Below are positions 8,089 through 15,732 of a stretch of DNA of 44,189 bases, one piece after another (within the stretch, counting starts at the first letter, position 1; each line of letters begins with the position of its first letter). Under the pieces are notes generated by a model. The model was not told where the DNA came from, did no database searches, and saw only the letters and a program-made list of their open reading frames with translations. Source of the DNA: Halieaceae bacterium (lineage in GTDB: Bacteria; Pseudomonadota; Gammaproteobacteria; Pseudomonadales; Halieaceae); NCBI GenBank assembly GCA_028282105.1, contig JANQIO010000016.1:1-44189 (forward strand), in the 5' to 3' direction. The position numbers and the translations under genes are program-made.

Positions 8089-9597
8089 TCACTCCGCGAT
8101 ATTGATCCAGGCCGCTTTCTCCTGGGTGTAGCTGACCACCGATTCCATGCAGCTGTCGCGGGCATTGCCGGACTGCTTGAAACCGCCGAAAGGCAGGGTG
8201 AAATCCGCCTCGTCGTAGGTATTCACCCAGACCATGCCCGCGTTCAGATCGCGCACGAAGCGATGCGCCTTGCCGACATCGGCGGTCCAGATACTCGCAG
8301 CGAGCCCGTAGGGCGTATCGTTGGCGATCTCCACCGCTTCTTCCGGCCCGTCGACCGGCAGGATGGAGGCCACCGGGCCGAAAATCTCTTCCCGGGCAAT
8401 GGTCATCTGGTTGTTCACATCGGCGAACAGCGTGGGCTCCACAAAGGCACCGGCCTCCAGTCCCTTGGGCACACCACCACCGAACTCCAGTGAAGCGCCC
8501 TCCTCCTGGCCCTTCTCGATGTAACCCAGCACGCGTTTCTGGGCTTCGAAGGTCACCAGCGGGCCCATCATGGTGTCCGGGTCCAACGGGTCACCCACGG
8601 TGAATTCCTCGCGCCCCTTCTCCCGGAAGGCCGCTACAAAGTCCTCGTAGATACCACGCTCCACCAGCAGCCGGGAGCCAGCATTGCAGACCTCGCCCTG
8701 GTTGGAATAGATACCGTAAATGGCCGCTTCCACCGCCGCATCCAGGTCCGGCAGGTCGTCCAGGAACACCTGCGGCGACTTGCCGCCGGTTTCCAGAGAC
8801 ACGCGCTTCATATTGGACTGGCCGGCATACTGCAACATCAGCTTGCCCACTGCCGTGGAACCGGTGAAGCTGATCTTGTCGACGTCGTTGTGCAGGGCCA
8901 GGGCCTTGCCGGCGACTTCACCGAGGCCATTGACCACGTTGAACACTCCCGCCGGACCGCCTGCCTCCACAAACAGCTGCGCCAGCCGCAGGCAGCTCAG
9001 CGGCGACTGCTCCGCGGGCTTCAGCACCACGCTGTTACCGGCGGCCAGCGCCGGGGCGAACTTCCAGGCTGCCATGAGCATGGGATAGTTCCAGGGTGAA
9101 ATGGCGCCGACCACGCCGTAGGGTTCGCGACGCACAAAGTGCAGGGATTCGCTGTCGGTATTGGTCACCCGGCCTTCTATCTTGTCGATACACTCGCCAC
9201 AGAACTGGATAAAGTCCGCCACGGTGGGCAGGTCGTCTTCCACCATGGCAGTGATGGGCTTGCCCATATCCAGGGTATCCAGCACCGCCAGCGCCCGGCC
9301 GTCCTCGCGCACCAGTTCGGCAAAGCGGTACATCACCGCCATGCGGTCGCGCGGCGCCATCCGCGACCAGCTACCGCCTTTGAAACTGGCCCTGGCGGAG
9401 GCGACGGCGCGGTCGATATCGTCAGCCGTGCCGGCACTGACGGCGGCAATTACCGCGCCGTCAGCCGGGTTGATGCTCTCGATAACGTCATTGCTGACGA
9501 CAAAATCGCCGTCCAGAAACAGCCCTGTTGGGGTTGCCGCCAGGGTGTCGGTAGCGGCCTGCTGCCAGTCCGCCCGGGTTAAATCTGCCAGGTTCAT
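8089..9597 (-). CDS. Aldehyde dehydrogenase, PuuC-like (gamma-glutamyl-aminobutyraldehyde dehydrogenase class)
   Basis: A 502-residue NAD(P)-dependent aldehyde dehydrogenase of full family length. Catalytic elements are present: Asn170 in SPWNYP, the general base Glu269 in SLETGGKSP, the nucleophile Cys304 in GEVCNAGS, the FTGSTAVG coenzyme loop and EEIFGPV near residue 400. Overall layout and many stretches (VREP-GV-A--PWN, HND-D-I-FTGST, NMKRV-LE-GGKS) resemble E. coli PuuC, which oxidises gamma-glutamyl-gamma-aminobutyraldehyde in putrescine breakdown. Exact substrate is uncertain; betaine aldehyde or other amino-aldehydes are alternatives. The start overlaps the PaiB-like gene stop as ATGA. 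Confidence 0.92.
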   Translation of the reverse strand: MNLADLTRADWQQAATDTLAATPTGLFLDGDFVVSNDVIESINPADGAVIAAVSAGTADDIDRAVASARASFKGGSWSRMAPRDRMAVMYRFAELVREDGRALAVLDTLDMGKPITAMVEDDLPTVADFIQFCGECIDKIEGRVTNTDSESLHFVRREPYGVVGAISPWNYPMLMAAWKFAPALAAGNSVVLKPAEQSPLSCLRLAQLFVEAGGPAGVFNVVNGLGEVAGKALALHNDVDKISFTGSTAVGKLMLQYAGQSNMKRVSLETGGKSPQVFLDDLPDLDAAVEAAIYGIYSNQGEVCNAGSRLLVERGIYEDFVAAFREKGREEFTVGDPLDPDTMMGPLVTFEAQKRVLGYIEKGQEEGASLEFGGGVPKGLEAGAFVEPTLFADVNNQMTIAREEIFGPVASILPVDGPEEAVEIANDTPYGLAASIWTADVGKAHRFVRDLNAGMVWVNTYDEADFTLPFGGFKQSGNARDSCMESVVSYTQEKAAWINIAE

Positions 9598-10202
9598 GCG
9601 TCCTCCTGTTGCTGCATCATTGCAGCCAAGTCTAGATTACCTACAGCGGTCAGGCCCTCAATCACGCCGGCCCGGTCGCTGGCGCTGCGATTCTGGCTCA
9701 GCTTGTACTTGCCGCGCACATCGCTCATCTCGATATGAAAACCCACGATGGCCGCAAGCATCTTGTCGATGCGTTCCTCGTCCATCTTGTCCATGGTCCA
9801 GGGGCTGGGGAACTTTGCTTCGTGTCGCGCCGTCAGGCGCTCGAGAATATCGCGCTTGTCGGCAGGCTCATCGTGCAGCACCACCGTGCCGCGCACCTGG
9901 ACGGTCACAAAATTCCAGGTCGGCACCAGCTGCGGGTCGCCATACCAGTTCGGTGAGATGTAACCGTGGGGCCCATTAAAAACCACCAGCACTTCCCCGT
10001 TAGCTGCCATGTCGGCGAGCTGGGGGTTGGGCCTGGCCAGGTGCCCCCAGAGCCGGTCCGCAGCCGGCTGTCTCAGCAGAGGTACCTGATTGGCCATCAG
10101 CCCGCCAGGGCCGGAGGTCACCAGGGTGCCCACCGCTGCTGCGTCGATAAAGGCCAGCAAGTCTTCGCGATGGTCGTGGGAAAATTGTCTGGGAACGTAC
10201 AT
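9594..10202 (-). CDS. paiB: PaiB-family FMN-binding protein
   Basis: A 202-residue protein beginning MYVPRQF. It shows the PaiB hallmarks: MYVPxxF at the start, ANQVPLL, a LWGHLARPNPQ segment, GYISPNWY and VPTWNFVTVQVRG. The family has an FMN-binding split-barrel fold; B. subtilis PaiB is described as a negative regulator of sporulation and protease genes, and homologues lie beside amine-handling genes such as the polyamine acetyltransferase PaiA. It is the first gene of a minus-strand train followed directly by the aldehyde dehydrogenase gene, so a link to amine metabolism is plausible. No DNA-binding helix-turn-helix is evident. Confidence 0.88.
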   Translation of the reverse strand: MYVPRQFSHDHREDLLAFIDAAAVGTLVTSGPGGLMANQVPLLRQPAADRLWGHLARPNPQLADMAANGEVLVVFNGPHGYISPNWYGDPQLVPTWNFVTVQVRGTVVLHDEPADKRDILERLTARHEAKFPSPWTMDKMDEERIDKMLAAIVGFHIEMSDVRGKYKLSQNRSASDRAGVIEGLTAVGNLDLAAMMQQQEDA

Positions 10203-10356
10203 GCTGGCCAGCTAAAGAGCAAAAAACCAGTATATACGCCGCGCGGAACCAGCATGTACCCAATATCGGGGACGCCGCGAACGCTGGGCTTGCAGACAGG
10301 CTAAGGCATCGCGGGGCGAGCGCCCCAACGGCTGGAGAAACCTGGCTGGAAGAGGT

Positions 10357-10776
10357 TCAGGAGGCTGCGGGAGCCGCTACCGAACCGCCCGAGTATTCCA
10401 CAGCCTGTTCACGCCGGCGCACACGGCGAGTCGTCAGCGGCAGGCACAGGGCGGAAATGCCCAGAGACAGTCCGAGACTCAGCATCGGAACGACCATGGC
10501 GTACGCCAGGGTGTGGGCTTCAAGATGACCGCGGACGGTCGGCGTCGTTTTACACAGCTCCACCGCGTGAATGCCAAACAGCGAGTCGCTGGCGCACTCC
10601 ATATAGGCAGAGATATAGGAAGAATAATGCGCCGCGCCGGTGTTGTGATGCACGAAGGCAATGCCGAAGCACAGCGCAGCCGCCAGCCCCATGCCTAGCC
10701 GCACACGGCGGGAAAACACGCCCTGCTGTGCATTGGTACCACGGTGTACCGCTGATTCTTTCGTCGCTTTGCTCAT
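10357..10776 (-). CDS. Small two-helix membrane protein, unknown
   Basis: A 139-residue protein with a polar N-terminal 25 residues, a first membrane segment around residues 28-42 (MGLAAALCFGIAF), a short external loop containing two cysteines (MECASDSLFGIHAVELCKT), a second long hydrophobic segment near residues 91-113, and a basic RRVRRREQ tail. The paired loop cysteines suggest a periplasmic disulphide. No family was recognised. It stands alone between two minus-strand trains, and upstream of it lie two copies of a palindromic candidate operator at 10859-10907, the only obvious regulatory signal nearby. Confidence 0.6.
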   Translation of the reverse strand: MSKATKESAVHRGTNAQQGVFSRRVRLGMGLAAALCFGIAFVHHNTGAAHYSSYISAYMECASDSLFGIHAVELCKTTPTVRGHLEAHTLAYAMVVPMLSLGLSLGISALCLPLTTRRVRRREQAVEYSGGSVAAPAAS

Positions 10777-10858
10777 AGTGCTATCCCCGACACCAACCCT
10801 GGTGTGTTCAGGGGTTACATTAGCGCCTTATGGCAACAGAGCTTCCTAAACCTCCCGC

Positions 10859-10907
10859 AGCTGTGAACCGGTTCATGGCCGTATTCGCAAAGCTGTGAAT
10901 CGGTTCT
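10859..10907. promoter_or_regulatory. Pair of palindromic operator-like sites upstream of the 139-residue membrane protein gene
   Basis: Two direct copies of an AGCTGTGAAYCGGTTC unit begin at 10859 and 10891, exactly 32 bases apart, close to three helical turns. The first contains the perfect 12-base palindrome TGAACCGGTTCA (10864-10875). The second, TGAATCGGTTCT, is imperfect, but GTGA and TCAC flank it symmetrically. An AACCGGTT core with a central CG is typical of LacI-family operators (established knowledge), so binding by an unlinked LacI-type repressor is inferred. The gene most likely controlled is the one starting at 10776 on the minus strand. Confidence 0.45.
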
Positions 10908-10967
10908 CACTAATCACCGGAAAGCCGGCCCACCGGGGCCGAATCGCGGAGCAATCAGCGTAACGGC

Positions 10968-12224
10968 TCAGCCCGGGCTGGACAGTGCCTGCAGGTACCA
11001 GTTCACGAAGTCGACACAGAGATGTTCGTAGGCGGGGTTGTAGGGGCCCGGCTCAAAGAAGTGGGAATTCACGCCGGCGCTGTTGCGGGTAATGATGAAC
11101 TCGTCCTCCAGGGTGGTGTGGTGCCACAGCCAGGTCAGGGCATCGCGGTCATAATCCCTGCCCTCCTCCGCGTCGCCGCGCACAAACCAGACAATCTCCA
11201 TGTCGGTGGCAGTGATACCGCGGGGCGTGAAGCGATACAGCACGCAGTGATCGGGGTAGTTGAGCATGAAACACAGCGGCCCGAGCTGAAAATCCCCCGC
11301 TCCGCCGTCGTAGCCGGTGAACTGCCCCATGAGCGGCGCTACTGGCTGGCCGCCATCGCTGCCGGTCAGGAAGCCGTCGTAGAGTGCGTAGCGGCTGTGG
11401 TAGACGTCGGCGCCGAACTCGGTGGAGGCGCTGTAGGCCTGGTAGTGGTTGAGGGTGATACCGTTCACGCCGGTCTGCGCCACGGCCCGGGCCAGCATCG
11501 CCTCGGTAAGATCGCTGATGCGGTCCTCGACATCCTGGATGCTGTGCATTTTGGCATAGGCCCGGTGCGCGGTAGCGCAGTGGTAACACTCCAGGTAGTT
11601 CTCCAGCGCCAGCTTCCAGTTGGCATCCACCTGGTATACCTGGCTGTGGGCGACTTTGGCGTTTGGCAGATCGTAAGGCCGTAATGCCTCAGCGATGGTA
11701 TCGAGGGCCGGCTCAAAGTCCGCGGCATCCGCGGCGCAGTTGATAAACACCAGGCCCTGGTAAACGCAGCACCGGGCATGTTTGAGGCCGTAGTCCGCCC
11801 TATCAAAGCCCTCCAGGGCCTCCATGGCGCGGGCCGCCTTGAGGCTGCCGTCCAGCTCATAGACCCAGCCGTGGTAGGGGCAGACGAAGGTCTTGCGGTT
11901 GCCGTGTTGCTCCTGGCAGACCCGGGCGCCGCGATGGCGACAGATGTTCATCAGGGCGTGAATCTCCCCAGCCTCATCGCGGCAGATGATGATGGCGTCC
12001 TCACCCAACTCAAACTGAATGTAGTCGCCCGGCTCCGGAAGCTGGCTGACGTGAGCCGCATAGAGCCAGCCGCGGTAGAGAATTCGCTCCAGCTCCCGCT
12101 CGTAGACCCGCTGCGAGCGATAGAAATAGGGGTCCATGGCGTAGCCGGCTTGCTGCTGCTGGGCGGCGATCTTTTCCTCCAGCAGCGCCGGCGAGTCGTC
12201 CAGCATGGTCGCGATCTGCTTCAT
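10968..12224 (-). CDS. Rieske non-haem iron oxygenase, large subunit (GbcA/choline-monooxygenase-like)
   Basis: A 418-residue protein. The Rieske [2Fe-2S] ligands are CRHRGA (Cys95, His97) and CPYHGW (Cys115, His118). The mononuclear iron site begins with ENYLECYHCATAH (His215, His220). The N-terminal DPYFYRSQRVYERELERILYRGW region is typical of the group that N-demethylates or hydroxylates quaternary amines such as glycine betaine, stachydrine and choline. The reaction would use O2 and electrons from a reductase and release formaldehyde if it is a demethylation. No ferredoxin-reductase partner is encoded in the window, so it must be supplied from elsewhere. It lies three bases after the GS-like gene and closes the long minus-strand train. 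The substrate is inferred. Confidence 0.9.
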   Translation of the reverse strand: MKQIATMLDDSPALLEEKIAAQQQQAGYAMDPYFYRSQRVYERELERILYRGWLYAAHVSQLPEPGDYIQFELGEDAIIICRDEAGEIHALMNICRHRGARVCQEQHGNRKTFVCPYHGWVYELDGSLKAARAMEALEGFDRADYGLKHARCCVYQGLVFINCAADAADFEPALDTIAEALRPYDLPNAKVAHSQVYQVDANWKLALENYLECYHCATAHRAYAKMHSIQDVEDRISDLTEAMLARAVAQTGVNGITLNHYQAYSASTEFGADVYHSRYALYDGFLTGSDGGQPVAPLMGQFTGYDGGAGDFQLGPLCFMLNYPDHCVLYRFTPRGITATDMEIVWFVRGDAEEGRDYDRDALTWLWHHTTLEDEFIITRNSAGVNSHFFEPGPYNPAYEHLCVDFVNWYLQALSSPG

Positions 12225-12227
12225 GGC

Positions 12228-13610
12228 TCAAACAGTGCGCATATACCATTCGTAGTCGAGGTGACTGACCACGGCCTGGAACTGCTGTTGCTCGTCGCGC
12301 CGGGTCATTTCGAATAGTCGGGTGAAGTGCTCGCCGAAGTAGGTAGGTACGATGTCACTCGCCAGCCAGTTGTCGAGGGCATGCGGCCAGTCGGTAGCCA
12401 GAGTGACTTCCTCGTCCTCCAGAAACTCCCCTTCGGCGACCCAGGTGCCCGGCTCGGGGTGATTCACCAGGCCGTGGTGAATACCGCCAAGCACGGCCGC
12501 CAGCACCAGGTAGGGATTGGCGTCGGCGCCAGCTACCCGGTGCTCGATGCGCAGGTTCTTCGCGTCGCTGACCGGGATGCGCAGGGACACATTGCGATGG
12601 TTGTAGCCCCAGTTCGGCGATAGCGGCGCGTAGCAGCCGGGCTTGAGACGCCGGTAGGAATTCGCGTTGGGGGCAAACACTGCCTGGCAGTCTTTCATCA
12701 TCACACCCAGCCCGCCGATGGCGTGACGCAGGCGCGGCCCAATGGGCGGCACCTCGCTGCTGTCCGGATCGACGAAGATATTATTACCGTCCTCGTCGTA
12801 GACGCTGATGTGGATATGCAGGCCATTGCCGGGCTGGTCGGCGAAGGGCTTGGCCATAAACGTCGAGCCGATGCCCATGGACGCCGCTACGCCCTTGATC
12901 AGGCGCTTGAGCATCACCGCGTGATCGCAGGCGGTGACCACGTCATCGACGTGGTGCAGGTTGATCTCGAACTGTCCCGGGGCAAACTCCAGGTGGGCCG
13001 TGGTGGCGGGAATATCCTGCGCCTCACAGGCCAGCCGCACAGCCTCCAGGAAATCGTCGAACTCCGCCATATCCTCCGGGTTGCAGTACTGAGTGCCGTC
13101 CTGACCCAGATTGGTGCCGAGGATGCGACCCAGCCGCGGCTGCGGCACGGGGCCGTCGCCATCGGCCAGCAGGTAGAATTCCAGCTCCGTGGCCACCACC
13201 ACCTTGAGGCCCATCTCGGTGAGCGGCTTGAGCGCATTGGCCAACAGGGTGCGTGAGTTGAAGCCCAGCGGCGCACCATCCAGTTCCGTCCAGTGTGCCA
13301 GCACCTGGTGGGTGGCCGATTTCAGCCAGGGAATTGGCGCGAGGGTCTCTACCACCGGCCAGTAGCGCTTGTCCGGGTCGCCGTCGAGGGTGCCCAGCCC
13401 CAGCGGCTCGCAGCAGTCGCCCAGCGTATTCATAATCGGTGTGGTGCCGGGTCCGGTCAGGCCCTTTTCGAAAAAGGTGTCGATCTCGGCACGGGGAATG
13501 CGCTTGGCGCGCAGGATGCCGTTCATATCCGGCGTGAGAATTTCCAGGCTGGCGAGGTCGGGGTGTTGCTCGAGATAGGCGTCCAGCGTCGTACGTGATG
13601 GGTCTGTCAT
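12228..13610 (-). CDS. Glutamine-synthetase-family ligase (gamma-glutamylpolyamine synthetase class, PuuA/PauA-like)
   Basis: A 460-residue GS-fold enzyme. Visible are the N-terminal DMNGILRAKRIP strand, ATELEFYL (metal-binding Glu), HLEFAPGQFEINLHH, GNGLHIHISVYDEDG (metal and glutamate binding), a FAPNANSYRRL loop, and RIEHRVAGADANPYLVLAAVLGG near the C-terminus. These match GS-like enzymes that join glutamate to the amine of a polyamine, ethanolamine or methylamine rather than to ammonia. It sits between a crotonase remnant and the Rieske oxygenase gene, in the same train as an aminotransferase and flavin oxidases. The PuuD-type gamma-glutamyl hydrolase that would complete a Puu cycle is not in the window. 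The actual amine is unknown. Confidence 0.88.
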   Translation of the reverse strand: MTDPSRTTLDAYLEQHPDLASLEILTPDMNGILRAKRIPRAEIDTFFEKGLTGPGTTPIMNTLGDCCEPLGLGTLDGDPDKRYWPVVETLAPIPWLKSATHQVLAHWTELDGAPLGFNSRTLLANALKPLTEMGLKVVVATELEFYLLADGDGPVPQPRLGRILGTNLGQDGTQYCNPEDMAEFDDFLEAVRLACEAQDIPATTAHLEFAPGQFEINLHHVDDVVTACDHAVMLKRLIKGVAASMGIGSTFMAKPFADQPGNGLHIHISVYDEDGNNIFVDPDSSEVPPIGPRLRHAIGGLGVMMKDCQAVFAPNANSYRRLKPGCYAPLSPNWGYNHRNVSLRIPVSDAKNLRIEHRVAGADANPYLVLAAVLGGIHHGLVNHPEPGTWVAEGEFLEDEEVTLATDWPHALDNWLASDIVPTYFGEHFTRLFEMTRRDEQQQFQAVVSHLDYEWYMRTV

Positions 13611-13612
13611 GC

Positions 13613-13765
13613 TTATTCCTTGTTGGCCCGGTGGACAGCATTCGCATGTGCACGTTGCGCCCGGGTGGCCGCGGTTTCTATTTCTACATCGAATTCTAGG
13701 GCTCGCGCCAGCGCCTCGGGCATGCCCATGATTCGGTAGCTGTCGTTGATGGCCTGTTTGCCATA
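13613..13765 (-). pseudogene. C-terminal remnant of a crotonase-superfamily (enoyl-CoA hydratase) gene
   Basis: Just upstream of the GS-like gene, a frame of about 50 codons without a start encodes YGKQAINDSYRIMGMPEAL followed by an acidic then Arg/Ala-rich helix, and ends in TAA. K-x-A-I-N followed by IMGM-x-EAL-x-x-x-x-E is characteristic of the C-terminal helices of enoyl-CoA hydratases. The frame is closed by a TGA immediately upstream, and no crotonase N-terminal or active-site sequence remains before the ATP-grasp gene ends at 13814. The best reading is a deletion that removed most of a hydratase gene that once lay between the ligase and GS-like genes. Confidence 0.5.
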
Positions 13766-13813
13766 TCAGGCCGCAGGTATTTCCTTGGCCTTCGACGCGC
13801 TATCAGCAGTGGT

Positions 13814-14542
13814 CTATAGACAGTTGCCGCTATCCTTGAGCAGCCTATCGTTCAGCACCACCCGGGCATCCAGACCCACGACGCCCCAGGCGCCCACTTT
13901 GACCGGATTGATATCCACCTCAACAACGCAATCAGCCAGGGCATGCATCAGTGCCGACAGCCGCGCGGCCATCTCGCAGAAGGCGCTCACATCCGGGCCG
14001 TCCGCTTCCGGCGCACCTCCCAATGTCAACGGTGACTCCAGGCCGGCCAATGCACCCCGGGCGGCAGCGGCGTCAAAGGGCGCGGCCAGCAGCACCTGAT
14101 TGCCTGAGGGCCCTGCGTCCTCAGCTACACCGCCCAGTGCGACCATCGGCCCACACTGGGGATCGCAGTATGCGCCGAGCGTCATTTCCACCCCCGGGGC
14201 ATCAATCATTGGGGCGACATACGCCTCAGGCCCCAGCCGGCCGGCGAGCTCCTCATAAGCGTTGATCAGATCGTCGGCCGCAGCGATGCTCAGAATTACA
14301 CCGCCCACATCCAACTTGCGCTCCACGGCTGCGGTTTTCAGCACCACTGGATAATGCAGCTGCTCCGCAACCGATGCCAGTTCTCTGGCGTCGTTTACCA
14401 GCATGCCGGCATTCATCGTCAAACCACACTCCAGCAGCAGCGCGGTGGACAGATGCTCGCCCAGACTACCCGAGAGACCTGCCTCCGCAATCTGGGCGCG
14501 CAGGTTGTCGACAATCAGGGGAGAGAGTGTCGGCGCGGCCAT
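13814..14542 (-). CDS. Stand-alone ATP-grasp domain of an ADP-forming acyl-CoA ligase
   Basis: A 242-residue protein whose ATG overlaps the stop of the demethylase gene as TGATG. It contains the ATP-grasp nucleotide-binding pattern YPVVLKTAAVERKLDVGGV, then GVEMTLGAYCDPQCGPMVALGG, and finishes with CVVEVDINPV, which provides the metal-binding Asp/Asn. These are the signatures of the beta part of acetate/acyl-CoA ligases (ADP-forming) and the C-terminal domain of protein acetyltransferase-like fusions. The CoA-binding and phospho-His alpha domain is not encoded nearby, which is unusual. HKTDVGGV of typical members reads RKLDVGGV here. It could use an alpha partner encoded elsewhere or act in another ligation. 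Confidence 0.8.
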   Translation of the reverse strand: MAAPTLSPLIVDNLRAQIAEAGLSGSLGEHLSTALLLECGLTMNAGMLVNDARELASVAEQLHYPVVLKTAAVERKLDVGGVILSIAAADDLINAYEELAGRLGPEAYVAPMIDAPGVEMTLGAYCDPQCGPMVALGGVAEDAGPSGNQVLLAAPFDAAAARGALAGLESPLTLGGAPEADGPDVSAFCEMAARLSALMHALADCVVEVDINPVKVGAWGVVGLDARVVLNDRLLKDSGNCL

Positions 14543-15732
14543 CAGAGATTCTGTGCAGGCGTGGCCCGGCGCCGGGGCGGGTCGAACACCGGATCCCTGC
14601 GCACCCGGCAACGGGATAGCAAGCGGGTCCAGGCCAACTCGCGGTTGTAATAGATTTCTGCATACATCTCGTCATCGTCGCGGCCCCAGGGCATGTTCAT
14701 AGAGGCCAGTGCGATATTGCTCTTCGCCGTCGGGCACCAGGCCGCGGAGGTGACGTGGCCAATGGTGCGGCCATGCTTGTCGAGGATGAAACTGTGGTTC
14801 GCCGGCTTGTTGCCCTCGATATCGAGAATCACGAAGCGATAGCGCGAGCCTTCACGCTGTTCCTTGAGCAGCGCGTTGCGCCCGGTGAACGGCCCCTTGT
14901 GGAAATCCACCAGCCAGTCCAGACCCAGCTCGAAGGGGCTGCGAGCGCGGCCATGACGCACCACCTGCTCGGCGGGCACAAAGTCTTCACCGGCCATGAT
15001 GAAGCCGGCTTCGATACGTGCGATACCCAGCGCCTCGGAGCCCACGGGTCGAATCAGCAGCTCGCGGCCGGCCGCAAACAGCGCGTCCCACAGGGGTAGC
15101 GCCTGTCCGGCGTCGATCCACAGCTCGTAGCCGAGGTCACCGGTGTAGCCGGTACGGGACACCAGCAGTTCAGCCCCGTTAAACGGGAACGTGGCAATAC
15201 CGAAGGGTTTGAGGTTTTCGATACCCGAGAGGCCCATATTGCGCAGGGTGGCGCAGGAGGTGGGGCCCTGCACTGCCAGGGCGGCTATGTCGGCGGTCTC
15301 GTCGGCAATGTCCACGTCGAAGCCCAGCGTCGACCAGTGCAGCCAATCCATGCAGCGCTCCTGGGCGCAGAGCCGGTAGTCTCCGTCGGCCAGGTGAAAG
15401 ATGGTGCCGTCGTCATGCACCATGCCCTCGTCGGTGCACCACACGGTGTAGCCAACCCGGCCCGGCTTGATCTTGCGGACATCGCGCACCATCACCCGGT
15501 TGAGAAAAGCCTCGGAGTCGGGCCCGGTGATGCGGTACTTGGTCATCGGCGACAGGTCGAACACCCCGGTGGCATTGCGCATGGCGAAGTACTCAAGGCC
15601 GACTTCTTCGAAGGTATTGGGTGTGGTGTAGCCCGCCCAGGTGTACCAGTCGTTGGTCTGGCACAGGGCCGCCACCCGCGGCGCGAAGGGCGTTGGCATG
15701 ACCATCCGTTCATCATGTGGTCTCAGGCTCAT
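14542..15732 (-). CDS. GcvT/DmdA-family folate-dependent aminomethyltransferase or demethylase
   Basis: A 396-residue protein starting MSLRPHDERM, placed at the ATG that overlaps the upstream oxidoreductase stop as ATGA. Family features: an N-terminal domain with EYFAMRNATGVFDLSPMTKY, GRVGYTVWCTDEGMVHDDGT, ALAVQGPTS, then SRTGYTGDLGYELW, and GSEALGIARIEAGF, followed by a C-terminal beta-barrel region (GPFTGRNALL, GHVTSAAWCP). Relatives transfer one-carbon units to tetrahydrofolate: glycine cleavage T protein, dimethylglycine and sarcosine dehydrogenase domains, DMSP demethylase DmdA. Next to a Rieske demethylase-like enzyme and flavin oxidases, demethylation of an N-methyl (or S/O-methyl) compound is inferred. 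H and P proteins of a glycine cleavage system are not encoded here, so it is not an ordinary gcvT. Confidence 0.88.
   Translation of the reverse strand: MSLRPHDERMVMPTPFAPRVAALCQTNDWYTWAGYTTPNTFEEVGLEYFAMRNATGVFDLSPMTKYRITGPDSEAFLNRVMVRDVRKIKPGRVGYTVWCTDEGMVHDDGTIFHLADGDYRLCAQERCMDWLHWSTLGFDVDIADETADIAALAVQGPTSCATLRNMGLSGIENLKPFGIATFPFNGAELLVSRTGYTGDLGYELWIDAGQALPLWDALFAAGRELLIRPVGSEALGIARIEAGFIMAGEDFVPAEQVVRHGRARSPFELGLDWLVDFHKGPFTGRNALLKEQREGSRYRFVILDIEGNKPANHSFILDKHGRTIGHVTSAAWCPTAKSNIALASMNMPWGRDDDEMYAEIYYNRELAWTRLLSRCRVRRDPVFDPPRRRATPAQNL

Noticed and set aside
14542-15732. Ordinary glycine-cleavage gcvT
   Set aside because: No gcvH or gcvP nearby, and it is embedded in an amine-catabolic train; a demethylase-like role fits better.
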